Of a stretch of 64,000 nucleotides of DNA, positions 45,876-55,458 are shown piece after piece. Position 1 is the stretch's first letter, and every line of letters starts with the position of its first letter. The notes beneath the pieces are model-generated. The model made no database searches. It was not told the DNA's origin and was given only the letters and a program-made list of their open reading frames with translations. Origin of the DNA: Nitrospira sp. BO4 (GTDB taxonomy: Bacteria; Nitrospirota; Nitrospiria; Nitrospirales; Nitrospiraceae); NCBI GenBank assembly GCA_030144965.1, contig JAMPUU010000010.1:1-64000 (forward strand). Direction: 5' to 3'. Position numbers and translations under genes: made by a program.

Positions 45876-47956
45876 CGACCGCGTATCAGATCAAGGATCA
45901 GTCCGACCGTCAGCAGGCCGGCCGCGATGCCGAACGTAATCGGTATCCAGCCGGCGACTGTTCCTGACGTGGCTGTGAGCCCACTGGCAAGAATGCTGGC
46001 CGCCGCGGTCAGCCCCAATGTCAGACGCCGCCCTGTGTGCCGGACCATTTCCTCGAGCGAATTGGCCCGGAAATTGACGACAAGCTTCTGGCCCGGGCGC
46101 GCGCCGATCAAATGTTCGATCGCCTCGAACACTCGTTCGGCCCGTACCTTCAGCTTCTGTGACTGATACAAAAGTGTCTTTGGATCGAGCGTGGCTCCCA
46201 TGCGTTTGATCATAAGTCGCATGAGGAACTTGCCTGCGACGTCATACGGATCGAGTTTTGGGTCGAGATTCGCAGTCGCCAGTTGCACTTGCGCGAGCGC
46301 TTTGGCCGCGAGGGTGAGCGAAGCCGGTAGCGGAACGCCGTGGCGGAACCCGATCGCGCTCATTTCCTGGAGAAGCGGCCCGATCTGCATATCGGCCAGA
46401 GCCGCTTTGCGGTATTTCGTCATGACTTCCCCGATCTCACTTTGAAACCGGGGCAGATCCAGATCGCTGCGGTCGAGAGAGCCGGTCATCATCAGCGTGA
46501 CGTCGCTGAGAAAACCGACATCCTCCTTCCAGAGCGCCATCAGTAATAACAGGAGATGCTCGCGCACGTTGGCATCGACGGAGCCGACCATCCCGAAATC
46601 GAGAATGTAAATACGGTTCTTCCACCACATCAGATTGCCTGGGTGCGGATCCGCGTGGAAAAAACCCTCGGCAATGATTTGCTTGTAGTAACTTTCCATG
46701 AGCTGACGGGCTGCTTCGATACGCTCCGGACTTTCCGGTGCCTGCGTGACCGGAACACCTTGAATCTCCTCCATCACCAGCAGTCGGGATGTCGATAGTT
46801 TGTGATGCACGGAGGGGACGGCGAGATGATCATAGTCCACGAGTACCGTCTGCATGCGGTCGATGTTCTCGATTTCTTGATGGAAGTCGAGCTCACGGTG
46901 CAGCGATGTGGAGAGATGCTTGAAGACCGCCTCCATATTCACCACTTGATTGAGGGCAGGGCGTTGGCCGACTTTCTGGGCGAATATTTCGAGCAGGGCA
47001 AGATCTTGTTCGATTTCGGCGCGCGCCGTGGGCCGTTGAACTTTGATGACCACACGATCACCGCTTTCAAGCGTGGCCCGATGAACTTGCGCGATCGTCC
47101 CGGCCGCGAGCGGTTTGGGGTCAATCGACTCGAACACGTCCTCCCACGGAACACCCAATTCTTGCTCAGCAACCTTGACGACTTCACTTTCGGGCATAGG
47201 TGGAACGTGGCTCTGCAGCATCGCGAGTTCTTCGACGTATTCCGCTGGAAGGAGATCCGGACGGGTGGACAGCACTTGACCGAGCTTTGAAAAGGTCGGA
47301 CCCAGCTCCTCCAGCGCAGCCCGTAGGCGCTTCGCCTGCTGACGGCGAATGGAAACATCCGCTGTCTCCGGTTGTCCAAACAGCTCCTTCAAGCCATGCT
47401 TGGCCATCACCGTTGCGATACGCACGGCCCGTGCTCCCAGATGGGGTTCAGTGATCTGGGATTCCGGGTGCGGCTTGTGGATGCGCACGGATTCTTGAGC
47501 TGACCCATCCGCCGCCGACTGGGTATTCACGATCACAACGGTGCAGCGGGAATTGTGGCTGATACGGTTCGGGATATTGCCGAGCAAAAACTGCTTTCGG
47601 CCGGCCATTCCCGAATTGCCGACGACCAAGACGTCGATTTGTTCCTGCTCAGCGGCGCGCAGGATTGCCGATGCCGGATCTCCATCACTGACAACGACGG
47701 AGTGTCCGCGCTCTCCGGCGATCTGCCTCACGAACGTATCCAGTTCGTCGTTGGCGGCAGCTGCCCGGGTGTGCTCGGCTGCGCCGAATTCGGTGGTGGC
47801 CGGGTGTTGCGGAAGGATGACCTGTACCACGAACAGCTCCGCGCCATATCGTTCAGCGAATTGCGCGGCCCAACGAACGGCCTGATCCGCCGTGTGCGAG
47901 CGGTCGGTTCCTACCATGACCCGTCGAATGGCGCCGTTCTGAGGATGATCGTCCAT
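45872..47956 (-). CDS. Universal stress protein-ABC1/UbiB kinase fusion
   Basis: 694 residues. Residues 1-135 form a universal stress domain (MVGTDRSHTADQAVRWA; VVGNSGMAGRKQFLLGNIPNRI with the ATP-binding loop). From about 150 an ABC1/UbiB kinase-like domain follows: RAALEELGPTFSKLGQVLSTRPDLLP, PLAAGTIAQVHRA, GFFHADPHPGNLMW and ILDFGMVG. Two membrane helices end the protein. UbiB proteins support quinone and lipid biosynthesis; the added stress domain suggests regulation by adenine nucleotides. The ATG at 47956 opens the Usp domain. Confidence 0.9.
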   Translation of the reverse strand: MDDHPQNGAIRRVMVGTDRSHTADQAVRWAAQFAERYGAELFVVQVILPQHPATTEFGAAEHTRAAAANDELDTFVRQIAGERGHSVVVSDGDPASAILRAAEQEQIDVLVVGNSGMAGRKQFLLGNIPNRISHNSRCTVVIVNTQSAADGSAQESVRIHKPHPESQITEPHLGARAVRIATVMAKHGLKELFGQPETADVSIRRQQAKRLRAALEELGPTFSKLGQVLSTRPDLLPAEYVEELAMLQSHVPPMPESEVVKVAEQELGVPWEDVFESIDPKPLAAGTIAQVHRATLESGDRVVIKVQRPTARAEIEQDLALLEIFAQKVGQRPALNQVVNMEAVFKHLSTSLHRELDFHQEIENIDRMQTVLVDYDHLAVPSVHHKLSTSRLLVMEEIQGVPVTQAPESPERIEAARQLMESYYKQIIAEGFFHADPHPGNLMWWKNRIYILDFGMVGSVDANVREHLLLLLMALWKEDVGFLSDVTLMMTGSLDRSDLDLPRFQSEIGEVMTKYRKAALADMQIGPLLQEMSAIGFRHGVPLPASLTLAAKALAQVQLATANLDPKLDPYDVAGKFLMRLMIKRMGATLDPKTLLYQSQKLKVRAERVFEAIEHLIGARPGQKLVVNFRANSLEEMVRHTGRRLTLGLTAAASILASGLTATSGTVAGWIPITFGIAAGLLTVGLILDLIRGR

Positions 47957-48131
47957 AATCGTTTCGCGCCTTACCCACACCAATCGAGGATCGAGTATGA
48001 CCACTGCCACAATCGCAAGTCAATTATGCATGGTCGACAGCAAGCCGGATCTCAGCGTGATGGATGGCCGTCATGCAGAGGGAAACCGCTTCATTGACGA
48101 CTCATCGGTCACGTTCGTATGATCCGCCTCT

Positions 48132-48767
48132 ATGTCGGACCGTAGCGACCATGGGCAGGCGAACCTCACCGTGCTTGCCGTGCTGGTCGGCCTCATCGTG
48201 AGCGCAGTATGGATCTGGAAACGCTTATCGCCTGACACACAGGACTACATTGTGGATCAGGCGGTGCCGATGGCTGCGATTGGTTTGGTGCTTGCCGTCC
48301 TGCTGTTCATTCCTGTGAGGGCGCTCCGTCGCCGTCGCACGAAAGTGAGGGAGCGAACCAAGTTTCTGAGGCTGTTCGAGCAAGAAACCGCCCGGGATAA
48401 ACGGCTCGACCTTGCTTTTGCCTTGCTTGAACTCAACGAGTACCAAATCGACGGGCTTGAATCAGCCGTCCCTGCCTTGAAAGAACTGTTGGCCACGACC
48501 TTAGAACGAGCGCTGGGTGATAAGCAGCATCGCATCCGAGGGATGGCGGCCAGCCATTTGGGCGCGCTAAGAGATTTGTCGGTGGTACCGCTCCTGGTCA
48601 AAGCGCTGGACGATGATCATGCCTATGTGCGTTCCTGCGCAGCCTTGGGACTTGGACGACTACGGGCAGCTGAAACACGCGAACGCCTGAAGACGGTCAT
48701 GGAACATGATTGGGACCAAACCGTCAGAAGTCGGGCCAAAGAAGCACTGGAACGGATGCGGGAGTAA
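48132..48767 (+). CDS. Membrane-anchored HEAT-repeat protein
   Basis: 211 residues. Two N-terminal helices in the membrane (about 10-28 and 41-60), a basic RRRRTK stretch, then HEAT/PBS-lyase-like repeats (AASHLGALRDLSVVPLLVKALDDDHAYVRSCAALGLGRL). The repeats probably bind a protein partner. Function unknown. Confidence 0.8.
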   Translation: MSDRSDHGQANLTVLAVLVGLIVSAVWIWKRLSPDTQDYIVDQAVPMAAIGLVLAVLLFIPVRALRRRRTKVRERTKFLRLFEQETARDKRLDLAFALLELNEYQIDGLESAVPALKELLATTLERALGDKQHRIRGMAASHLGALRDLSVVPLLVKALDDDHAYVRSCAALGLGRLRAAETRERLKTVMEHDWDQTVRSRAKEALERMRE

Positions 48768-48798
48768 AGGTTTCGGCATGCCGGGTCGATATCTGTTC

Positions 48799-49632
48799 CT
48801 AGACCCACTCAATCACGGCAATTTCCGGCCGACAGTTGAAACGAAACGGGAGGAAGGACCAACCCAGCCCCCGGTTGACGTACAGCCGGTGCCGGCCGGA
48901 TTCGTGCCATCCGGCCACACGGCCGTTGCACCCAGGAGGAAGCCAAAACGTGGGGATTCCCGGTACTCTCCACTGCCCTCCGTGACTGTGTCCGCAGAGG
49001 ATCAAGTCAACGGCATGATGCGCTTCGATATGGTCCAAAATGTTCGGTGCATGGGCCAGCAGCAGCGTAAAGCGACGGTCGGTTCGAGAAGGGACACATC
49101 GGAGATCCGCACGATGGAGTGAAGGATCGTCAACCCCGACGATCGCCAGCTCTCCCCTGCCCGTTGAAACGATGGTACTTTGGTTGACCAGCAACGTGAT
49201 CTTGTGCCGATCGGCAAGTTCGGCATATTGTGCCACCGGCACCCCGCTGTAATGGTCATGATTACCCAACGTCATGTACACGGGTGCGATGGCTCGCAGG
49301 TGTTCGACGAAACGGAAGAGATGGGGCAAGCCTTCGGGTACGTTGAGCAGATCTCCGGTGATGAAAATCCAATCAGGGGCAAGCTTTGTCACCGCTTCGA
49401 CGATCCCATCATGCCGCGGGTGATATCGGTCAAGATGCAGATCCGTGAGATGGACGGCACGATGGCCGGCCAGGGAAGGATGTGCATGGGTGAGGATAGA
49501 GATATCGTGATCGGATAAACCCCATTCCCAATGAGGGACGAGACTGAAGATTCGATAGAGTGGCTCGCTTAAGCAATAGCCGACGAATGATCGTGCGCGA
49601 TCAGGCCATGACACCGCCCGTCGCTTGCTCAT
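48799..49632 (-). CDS. Metallophosphoesterase (YaeI-like)
   Basis: 277 residues. DLHLD, GDLLN, GNHDHYSG, LLAHAPN and CGHSHGGQ are the complete calcineurin-like metal-binding set. Related proteins hydrolyse phospholipids or nucleotides. A GTG at 49665 is an alternative start adding 11 residues; the ATG at 49632 has a more usual N-terminus. Confidence 0.9.
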   Translation of the reverse strand: MSKRRAVSWPDRARSFVGYCLSEPLYRIFSLVPHWEWGLSDHDISILTHAHPSLAGHRAVHLTDLHLDRYHPRHDGIVEAVTKLAPDWIFITGDLLNVPEGLPHLFRFVEHLRAIAPVYMTLGNHDHYSGVPVAQYAELADRHKITLLVNQSTIVSTGRGELAIVGVDDPSLHRADLRCVPSRTDRRFTLLLAHAPNILDHIEAHHAVDLILCGHSHGGQWRVPGIPTFWLPPGCNGRVAGWHESGRHRLYVNRGLGWSFLPFRFNCRPEIAVIEWV

Positions 49633-49760
49633 TTCCCAACTCGTGATTGGCCCGATCGTTCCCACATGGGCTAGAAAAAGTATACCATGGGCCTTCTTTC
49701 CGACTGATTTGACGACAGAATTCAGCGGAACGCGGGCCCTTCAACGCGCGTGGTTGTGTG

Positions 49761-50804
49761 ATGCAAGTGATCGATCCCTTCCTGACAGGCAACATTCCTG
49801 GAATCGGCGGGCACACCCGCACCACGCCCGAAGACTTTCAAGTCGAAGAACGGCCGCTCTACCTCCCATGCGGGGAGGGAGAGCATCTGTACGTCACGAT
49901 TACGAAACGCAATCTTTCTACACCGGATCTCGTTCGCCGACTCTCGTCTTCATTGGGGATCAAGGCACAGGCAATCGGTGTCGCGGGACTCAAGGACGCA
50001 CGGGCGGTCACCACGCAGATGGTGTCCCTCCAAGGAATCACGCCAGACCAAGTCTCCAACGTAAAGATCGATGACACACTTCTAAGCCTAGGGATCCTTG
50101 GACGGCATCGCAATCGGCTGCGAACCGGCCATCATGGGGGCAACCGATTTCGCTTGGTCATACGCCAAGTCGCCGGCCATGCCGTTGAAGCGGTGCCGGC
50201 CATTCTCCATCAACTGCGTGCGCGTGGCGTGCCCAACTACTTCGGGCCACAGCGGCAAGGGAAAGCCGGCGACAATTACCAAATCGGAGCCGCGCTGCTC
50301 CATGATGCTCGTCGACGTGAAAAGATGAATCGAAGCACGCGTATCTGGTATCTCAATGCCTATCAGTCGTTTCTGTTCAATCGACTGCTGGCGCGGCGGA
50401 TCGATCAGATCGACCGAATCTTCGTCGGCGACTGGGCCATGAAGTTGGAGAACGGCGCCTGTTTCCATGTCGACAATGCCGAGAACGAGCAGCCGCGGGC
50501 AGCCCGTTTTGAGATCAGCCCGACAGGAATCCTCTTTGGGTCGCGCGTGTCCTGGGCAAGCGGTCAACCAGGTCAGATCGAGCAAGAAGTCATTGCAGAA
50601 GTAGGCACGACAAAAGAAGCCCTCATTGCCGCCGCAAAGGCCTGCGGATTCCGTGGCGAACGGCGAGCGCTGCGCGTCCCCCTTGCCGATCTGGAATGGT
50701 CGCTGAGCGGGGATGCCCTTACCATCTCCTTCAGTCTGCCCCCAGGCGCCTACGCCACAAGCGTACTCAGAGAACTGATGAAAGTATCTCCAGCGAGTCC
50801 TTAG
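49761..50804 (+). CDS. truD: tRNA pseudouridine synthase D
   Basis: 347 residues. PEDFQVEE, the catalytic GLKDARAVTTQ (Asp near residue 78), GNRFRLVIR and VPNYFGPQR are characteristic of TruD, which modifies U13 of certain tRNAs. The ATG at 49761 was chosen over an in-frame GTG just before. Confidence 0.94.
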   Translation: MQVIDPFLTGNIPGIGGHTRTTPEDFQVEERPLYLPCGEGEHLYVTITKRNLSTPDLVRRLSSSLGIKAQAIGVAGLKDARAVTTQMVSLQGITPDQVSNVKIDDTLLSLGILGRHRNRLRTGHHGGNRFRLVIRQVAGHAVEAVPAILHQLRARGVPNYFGPQRQGKAGDNYQIGAALLHDARRREKMNRSTRIWYLNAYQSFLFNRLLARRIDQIDRIFVGDWAMKLENGACFHVDNAENEQPRAARFEISPTGILFGSRVSWASGQPGQIEQEVIAEVGTTKEALIAAAKACGFRGERRALRVPLADLEWSLSGDALTISFSLPPGAYATSVLRELMKVSPASP

Positions 50805-50875
50805 CTCCCAATCCTCATTCTCTTCCGCCCACAAACCCGAGTGGTACAATAGGCTCACAAGCAGAGAGCGGGACT

Positions 50876-52120
50876 ATGAACCAGCACCAGGAAAGCGTCT
50901 ACCTTCAAGGGCACATCATCGATTCTCTCGTGCTGGCCAAGGTGTTGGATCTCATCCTGATGATGGGAGGTACGTTTGATCTGGAGGATGTTCATATCGG
51001 AAAGACCCGGGAAGAACCATCTCACGCACTCATTCGCATTCGAACAAGCTCCAAAACGCTTCTAGACGACATTCTCAAGACGATTCAACCACACGGCGCG
51101 TCGGTCAAGTGTGAGGTAGACTGCCGGACCGCCAGCGCGTCCGCCGACGGGGTGTTGCCCGAAGAGTTCTACGCCACGACGCATTTACCCACCCAGATCC
51201 GTCTCAATGGTCGATGGTTAGACGTGGATCGTATCGAGATGGATCTGGCGATTGTAGTCAATGAAGAAGGCTCAGCGGCCCACGCCCTCCCGATGGGCGA
51301 CGTTCGTCTGGGAGATCGAATCGTCGTGGGTCGGGAAGGCGTCCGTGTCATCCCTCTGCAACGTCCGCCCGAACGGGATGTCTTCGGATTCATGGAGTCG
51401 CAGGTGTCGGCCGAACGCCCGCACAGCCATATTATTGCCGACATTGCTGCACGGATGCGCCAGCTGCGGGAACGGCACAAACGGGGGCAGGCGGATTCGA
51501 AGGTCCTGCTCGCGGGTGGGCCTGCGATCATTCATGCAGGCGGACGAGACGCGTTGGCGTGGCTCATCGAGGAAGGATTCGTACACATCCTGTTCTGTGG
51601 GAATGCGCTCGCGGCTCACGACATGGAAGCGGACTTGTACGGCACCTCATTAGGGTATGGGCTGACCGCGGGTCGCGCGGTCCCGCATGGCCATGAGCAT
51701 CATTTGCGGACGATCAACCGCATTCGGGCAATCGGCAGTATTGAATCAGCGGTAACCTCCGGCGTCATCAAGCAGGGGATTATGGCAGCCTGCGTCCGAC
51801 AAGGCATTCCGGTCGTGATGGCGGGAACGATCCGCGACGACGGCCCGCTTCCCGGTGTGATCACGGATTCCGTCCGCGCACAAAGCGCCATGCGTGCCGC
51901 AGTTCCCGGTGTCGGGCTGGCGTTGCTGGTCGCATCCACGCTGCATGCCGTGGCAACCGGGAATCTCTTGCCGGCGACGGTTCCGACCGTCTGTGTGGAC
52001 GTGAACCCCTCCGTACCGACCAAGCTCGCCGATCGTGGAAGTTTTCAGGCTGTGGGCCTCGTGATGGATGCGGCATCGTTTCTGTCTGAGTTGGCCAGAC
52101 TCCTGGGACGGCCGGCATGA
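50876..52120 (+). CDS. Ornithine cyclodeaminase-like protein (LOR/SDH, TIGR00300 group)
   Basis: 414 residues. An N-terminal small domain (about 1-90) is followed by a core with LAGGPAIIHAGGRDALAWLIEEGF and LYGTSLGYG. The layout matches the C-terminal half of cyanobacterial AgrE/ArgZ-type proteins and the LOR/SDH-like group; the former converts ornithine to proline with release of ammonia. Function here is inferred from that relation and from the overlapping partner gene. Confidence 0.82.
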   Translation: MNQHQESVYLQGHIIDSLVLAKVLDLILMMGGTFDLEDVHIGKTREEPSHALIRIRTSSKTLLDDILKTIQPHGASVKCEVDCRTASASADGVLPEEFYATTHLPTQIRLNGRWLDVDRIEMDLAIVVNEEGSAAHALPMGDVRLGDRIVVGREGVRVIPLQRPPERDVFGFMESQVSAERPHSHIIADIAARMRQLRERHKRGQADSKVLLAGGPAIIHAGGRDALAWLIEEGFVHILFCGNALAAHDMEADLYGTSLGYGLTAGRAVPHGHEHHLRTINRIRAIGSIESAVTSGVIKQGIMAACVRQGIPVVMAGTIRDDGPLPGVITDSVRAQSAMRAAVPGVGLALLVASTLHAVATGNLLPATVPTVCVDVNPSVPTKLADRGSFQAVGLVMDAASFLSELARLLGRPA

Positions 52121-52917
52121 ACCGCCTGCTCGTATGCCCTCCGGATTTTTTCGGGGTGGAGTATGAGATCAACCCCTGGATGCGGCTCAGCAATCGGGTG
52201 GATCACGAACAGGCGGTTCGACAGTGGCATGCGCTCATGCAGGTCTTTGAGAAGGATGTGGGTGTCGCGCTTGAGCGCATGACGCCGATCGCCGGGCTGC
52301 CGGACTTGGTGTTTACAGCCAATGCCGGTGTCGTCGTGGGACACAGGGCAGTGGTAAGCCGATTCCGTTACCCTCAACGGCAACGGGAAGAGGCGTATTT
52401 CGAGCATTGGTTTCGCGGACACGCGTACGACATCACCACGCTCGAGGAGGGACTCTTCTTTGAAGGCGCGGGGGATCTCCTGGGCTTTCCGGAGTGTTGG
52501 TACGGGGGATATCGTCAGCGATCGGACATTCGTGCGTTCACGGTCTTGAGCGAACACTTCCAACGGGAGATCATCCCCCTTGACCTCGTCGATCCTCGCT
52601 TCTATCACCTCGATACCTGTTTCTGTCCGTTAAGCGGAGGCGAGCTCCTGTACTTCGAAGCCGCATTCGACGTCTATGGCCGGACGGCAATTGCTGAACG
52701 CGTTCCCGACAGTCTCCGTCTGACTGTTCCGGAAGATGAAGCGTTGAAGTTCGCGTGCAATGCCGTCTGTGTCGGAAAACATGTCGTGCTTCCCACTGGA
52801 TGTCCCACCACTCAGCACTGGCTCGTTGCCCGAGGATACGAGACTCATCCCGTTCAGCTCGATGAATTCATGAAGTCGGGCGGCTCAGCTAAATGCCTCA
52901 CGCTGGCGCTGGACTAG
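52117..52917 (+). CDS. Arginine dihydrolase / amidinotransferase-superfamily protein (ArgZ-like)
   Basis: 266 residues. Superfamily features: GLPDLVFTANAGVV, FFEGAGDLL (acidic catalytic residue), FYHLDTCF (His) and GGSAKCLTLALD with the nucleophilic Cys near the end. This is like the N-terminal part of AgrE/ArgZ, which hydrolyses arginine to ornithine, CO2 and two ammonia. DDAH-type activity cannot be excluded by reading. The ATGA overlap with the preceding gene supports a functional pair. Confidence 0.82.
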   Translation: MNRLLVCPPDFFGVEYEINPWMRLSNRVDHEQAVRQWHALMQVFEKDVGVALERMTPIAGLPDLVFTANAGVVVGHRAVVSRFRYPQRQREEAYFEHWFRGHAYDITTLEEGLFFEGAGDLLGFPECWYGGYRQRSDIRAFTVLSEHFQREIIPLDLVDPRFYHLDTCFCPLSGGELLYFEAAFDVYGRTAIAERVPDSLRLTVPEDEALKFACNAVCVGKHVVLPTGCPTTQHWLVARGYETHPVQLDEFMKSGGSAKCLTLALD

Positions 52918-53000
52918 TACCCATTATTCATCAATGGTCAACCGGGGATTGCGGTTCCTCCCCAAGTTGCTGTCTGCCTGACGAGTGACGGTTGATGGAC

Positions 53001-53357
53001 TTATTTCTTCCGGAACAGGAATGCTCCGTACAGACCTGCAATCGCAATCGTGACCAGCTCGATAGTCAGGAGCATGCGGCTCACGACGGCTTCCGGCGCG
53101 GGTGGGGAAAGGATGAAATACATGCCGAGAAACTCAGGCGTCTGAGTGGGTGGAGTCTCCCATGGAGGGAACAGCACGGCTACAATCAGAAACACGACCA
53201 TTCCGTAGAGCACCGGGAGATTGAGTTGTTCCGGCACAGAATTATCGTGGCGAGAAGGCGCTGGAGTATCCGTTCTTCCGTCGAGCCGCTGCCCGCATTG
53301 GATACAGAATCGGTTGATCTCCGGCTGCGACCGGCTGCAGGCAGTGCAGATTTGCAT
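53001..53357 (-). CDS. Zinc-ribbon membrane protein
   Basis: 118 residues. CTAC...CIQCGQRL (residues 4-24) is a zinc ribbon. Two membrane helices (about 50-65 and 95-113) with a Pro-rich loop (PPWETPPTQTP) follow. Layout resembles the double-zinc-ribbon membrane protein at 5.9 kb in general design. Function unknown. Confidence 0.78.
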   Translation of the reverse strand: MQICTACSRSQPEINRFCIQCGQRLDGRTDTPAPSRHDNSVPEQLNLPVLYGMVVFLIVAVLFPPWETPPTQTPEFLGMYFILSPPAPEAVVSRMLLTIELVTIAIAGLYGAFLFRKK

Positions 53358-53448
53358 AGCGCATGTGGTGGAGAGGTATGTAAAGGGAGATTACACGAAA
53401 CGCAACGATAATTCCTAGTTCAAGTAATACCCGTACCAGGAACCAAGC

Positions 53449-54177
53449 TCAAAAATGATACCCGACACCGAATGAAACGAAGTGCATGGTATAGGTGGCA
53501 TTCATGCCGAAGAAGAACGGGAAGAGCTCAGGGTTGTCGTCGAAATTAAAGCGTGTATAGTTAAACTTCCATTCCGCGAATGCTGTGACGTGTCTGGTCA
53601 TATAGTATTCGAGACCGGCTTTAACGTTTACTCCAATTCTTGCATTGTCTGATGTCGACGCAGGGGAATTCGGCGCAAGTCCTTCCCCTTTAATCCGAGC
53701 GAAAAATATTCCGGGGCCCACGCCTATATACGGCTGTACGCGGGCATGCGGGTAACGAAACATGAGGTTGAATGGAGCGACGGTCAAGACCCGCAGATAG
53801 GTCCCCTGAAGCGTCGCAGTGGGAGTTACTCCCGGAAAAGCTGGGTTTTGAAAAGTATGCCTTTGTTGTTCGATATGTGGGGTTGAGTGAAACACTTCTG
53901 CTTCAAGACCAAACCAACGAACGGAATCAAAGTAATGCCCGACTTTCCCGCCGAACATGAATGAAGAGGAGAGCTCCAGATCGCTATGGGTGGTCCCTGA
54001 AAGAAAAAATGAGGAATTAACGTCGACGCTCGTCAGCCCTCCGCTGCCGACCGGCACCGCCGCTCCCAATTGTCCAGCGATGTAGGTTTCGGAATACGCA
54101 TGAGACACGCTTAACACCAGCACGATCAACACCTGCAGCAAAGAGCGCGTGATCCATGCAGAACTATGTTGCTTCAT
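53449..54177 (-). CDS. Outer-membrane beta-barrel protein
   Basis: 242 residues. Signal peptide (to about residue 29, ending AYS) then strands such as TYIAGQLGAAVPV, FGGKVGHYF, VQPYIGVGPGIFFARI, GLEYYMTRHVTAFAEWKFNYTRF and the terminal SFGVGYHF ending in Phe, all typical of OmpA-like or opacity-like porins. An upstream ATG at 54213 would add 12 residues. Function unknown. Confidence 0.82.
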   Translation of the reverse strand: MKQHSSAWITRSLLQVLIVLVLSVSHAYSETYIAGQLGAAVPVGSGGLTSVDVNSSFFLSGTTHSDLELSSSFMFGGKVGHYFDSVRWFGLEAEVFHSTPHIEQQRHTFQNPAFPGVTPTATLQGTYLRVLTVAPFNLMFRYPHARVQPYIGVGPGIFFARIKGEGLAPNSPASTSDNARIGVNVKAGLEYYMTRHVTAFAEWKFNYTRFNFDDNPELFPFFFGMNATYTMHFVSFGVGYHF

Positions 54178-54273
54178 AGACAATTCTCTGGAAGGTCTCT
54201 TCCTTATTGTCATCTATCCTATGGCGTGAAGCCTCGATCACGAAATCATTTCTGAAATTTTGACAGAAGAAAA

Positions 54274-54302
54274 GCGCGCCACATGTCATCCACATGGCGC
54301 GC
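54274..54302. other. GC-rich stem-loop in the intergenic region upstream of gpsA
   Basis: GCGCGCCA at 54274 and TGGCGCGC at 54295 are perfect complements, with a 13-base loop. There is no T-run in either direction, so it is not a clear terminator; it may be a leader structure or an attenuator. Confidence 0.3.
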
Positions 54303-54358
54303 ACTCGGCCGAAAGTGAGATGGCATCGACAAGATCAGAGGGATGGCTCCTCGATTCG

Positions 54359-54389
54359 TTGACAGATACTCGATAGCTTCCTATATAAT
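54359..54389 (+). promoter_or_regulatory. Strong sigma-70 promoter for gpsA-larB
   Basis: TTGACA at 54359-54364 is exact, and TATATAAT at 54382-54389 gives a -10 with 17 bases from TATATA. It is the best promoter match in the window. It drives gpsA, whose start is about 44 bases below the predicted start of transcription. Confidence 0.75.
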
Positions 54390-54438
54390 CCGCCTGTGCT
54401 AATACACGCGAGATTCTTACCATTACGCTGATCTTCTG

Positions 54439-55458
54439 ATGCCAGCCATCAACGCGATCGCGATTATCGGAGCCGGTGCCTGGGGTACTGCTTTGGCCAA
54501 ACACCTTGCCGAGAAAGGGTTCACCGTTCGTCTTTGGGCTTATGAACACGATGTCGTCAGCGCGATCAACGCCTCTCACGAAAACCCCGTTTTCCTTAAA
54601 GGAGTCACGCTCCCTCGAAGTTTGACGGCAACTCACTCTCTCGTCGAAGCCGTAACAGGTTGCGAAGGGATTGTTTTTGCCGTTCCTTCACATGCCACTC
54701 GACCCGTATTACACAAGATGGCCCCCGCTCTCTCCGGCTCCATACCGTTGGTGTGCGCAACTAAGGGCATCGAGGAAGGCACGACCAAACTGATGACTGA
54801 GGTCATGGAAGACGAGTTGCCGCCCTCTATGCACCGTTCATTCATGGTGCTCTCCGGCCCCAGCTTCGCATCGGAATTCAGTGCAGGCCGACCTACGGCC
54901 GTGTGTTTGGCCGGCACCGATGGGGAATTGGTCAGGCGGTTTCAGGGCGCGTTGATGACACCCGCGTTTCGTGTGTACGCCGATACCGATATGATCGGCG
55001 TCCAACTCGGCGGCGCACTAAAGAACGTGATGGCGTTGGCCGCCGGCGTGATTGATGGGTTGGAGCTAGGCCTCAATGCCCGGGCAGCCCTCATTACACG
55101 CGGTCTGGCTGAGACCATTAGGCTTGGCATCGCGATGGGAGCTGATCCACGGACCTTCTATGGGCTCTCCGGTGTCGGCGATCTGGTGTTGACGTGTACG
55201 GGGGCGCTGAGCCGCAACCATTCAGTCGGTGTCCGGCTTGGTCGAGGGGAAAAGCTCGAGACGATTTTGACTGGGATGCAGGCAGTCGCAGAAGGCGTGC
55301 GGACAGCTCGTGCGGCATTCGCATTGGCCCGCCGCTATCAGGTCGAGATGCCGATCACACAAGAGATCAACGCCGTCCTGTACGACAATAAGTCGTGTCG
55401 GAAGGCCGTGAGTGATCTGATGGAGCGGGATGCCAAACCAGAGAAGGAATGGGCATGA
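54439..55458 (+). CDS. gpsA: Glycerol-3-phosphate dehydrogenase [NAD(P)+]
   Basis: 339 residues. IIGAGAWGTALAKHLAEKG (Rossmann motif), FVLSGPSFASEF and GGALKNVMALAAGVIDGL (catalytic Lys) identify GpsA. It makes sn-glycerol 3-phosphate for phospholipids. The stop overlaps the larB start by four bases. Confidence 0.96.
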   Translation: MPAINAIAIIGAGAWGTALAKHLAEKGFTVRLWAYEHDVVSAINASHENPVFLKGVTLPRSLTATHSLVEAVTGCEGIVFAVPSHATRPVLHKMAPALSGSIPLVCATKGIEEGTTKLMTEVMEDELPPSMHRSFMVLSGPSFASEFSAGRPTAVCLAGTDGELVRRFQGALMTPAFRVYADTDMIGVQLGGALKNVMALAAGVIDGLELGLNARAALITRGLAETIRLGIAMGADPRTFYGLSGVGDLVLTCTGALSRNHSVGVRLGRGEKLETILTGMQAVAEGVRTARAAFALARRYQVEMPITQEINAVLYDNKSCRKAVSDLMERDAKPEKEWA

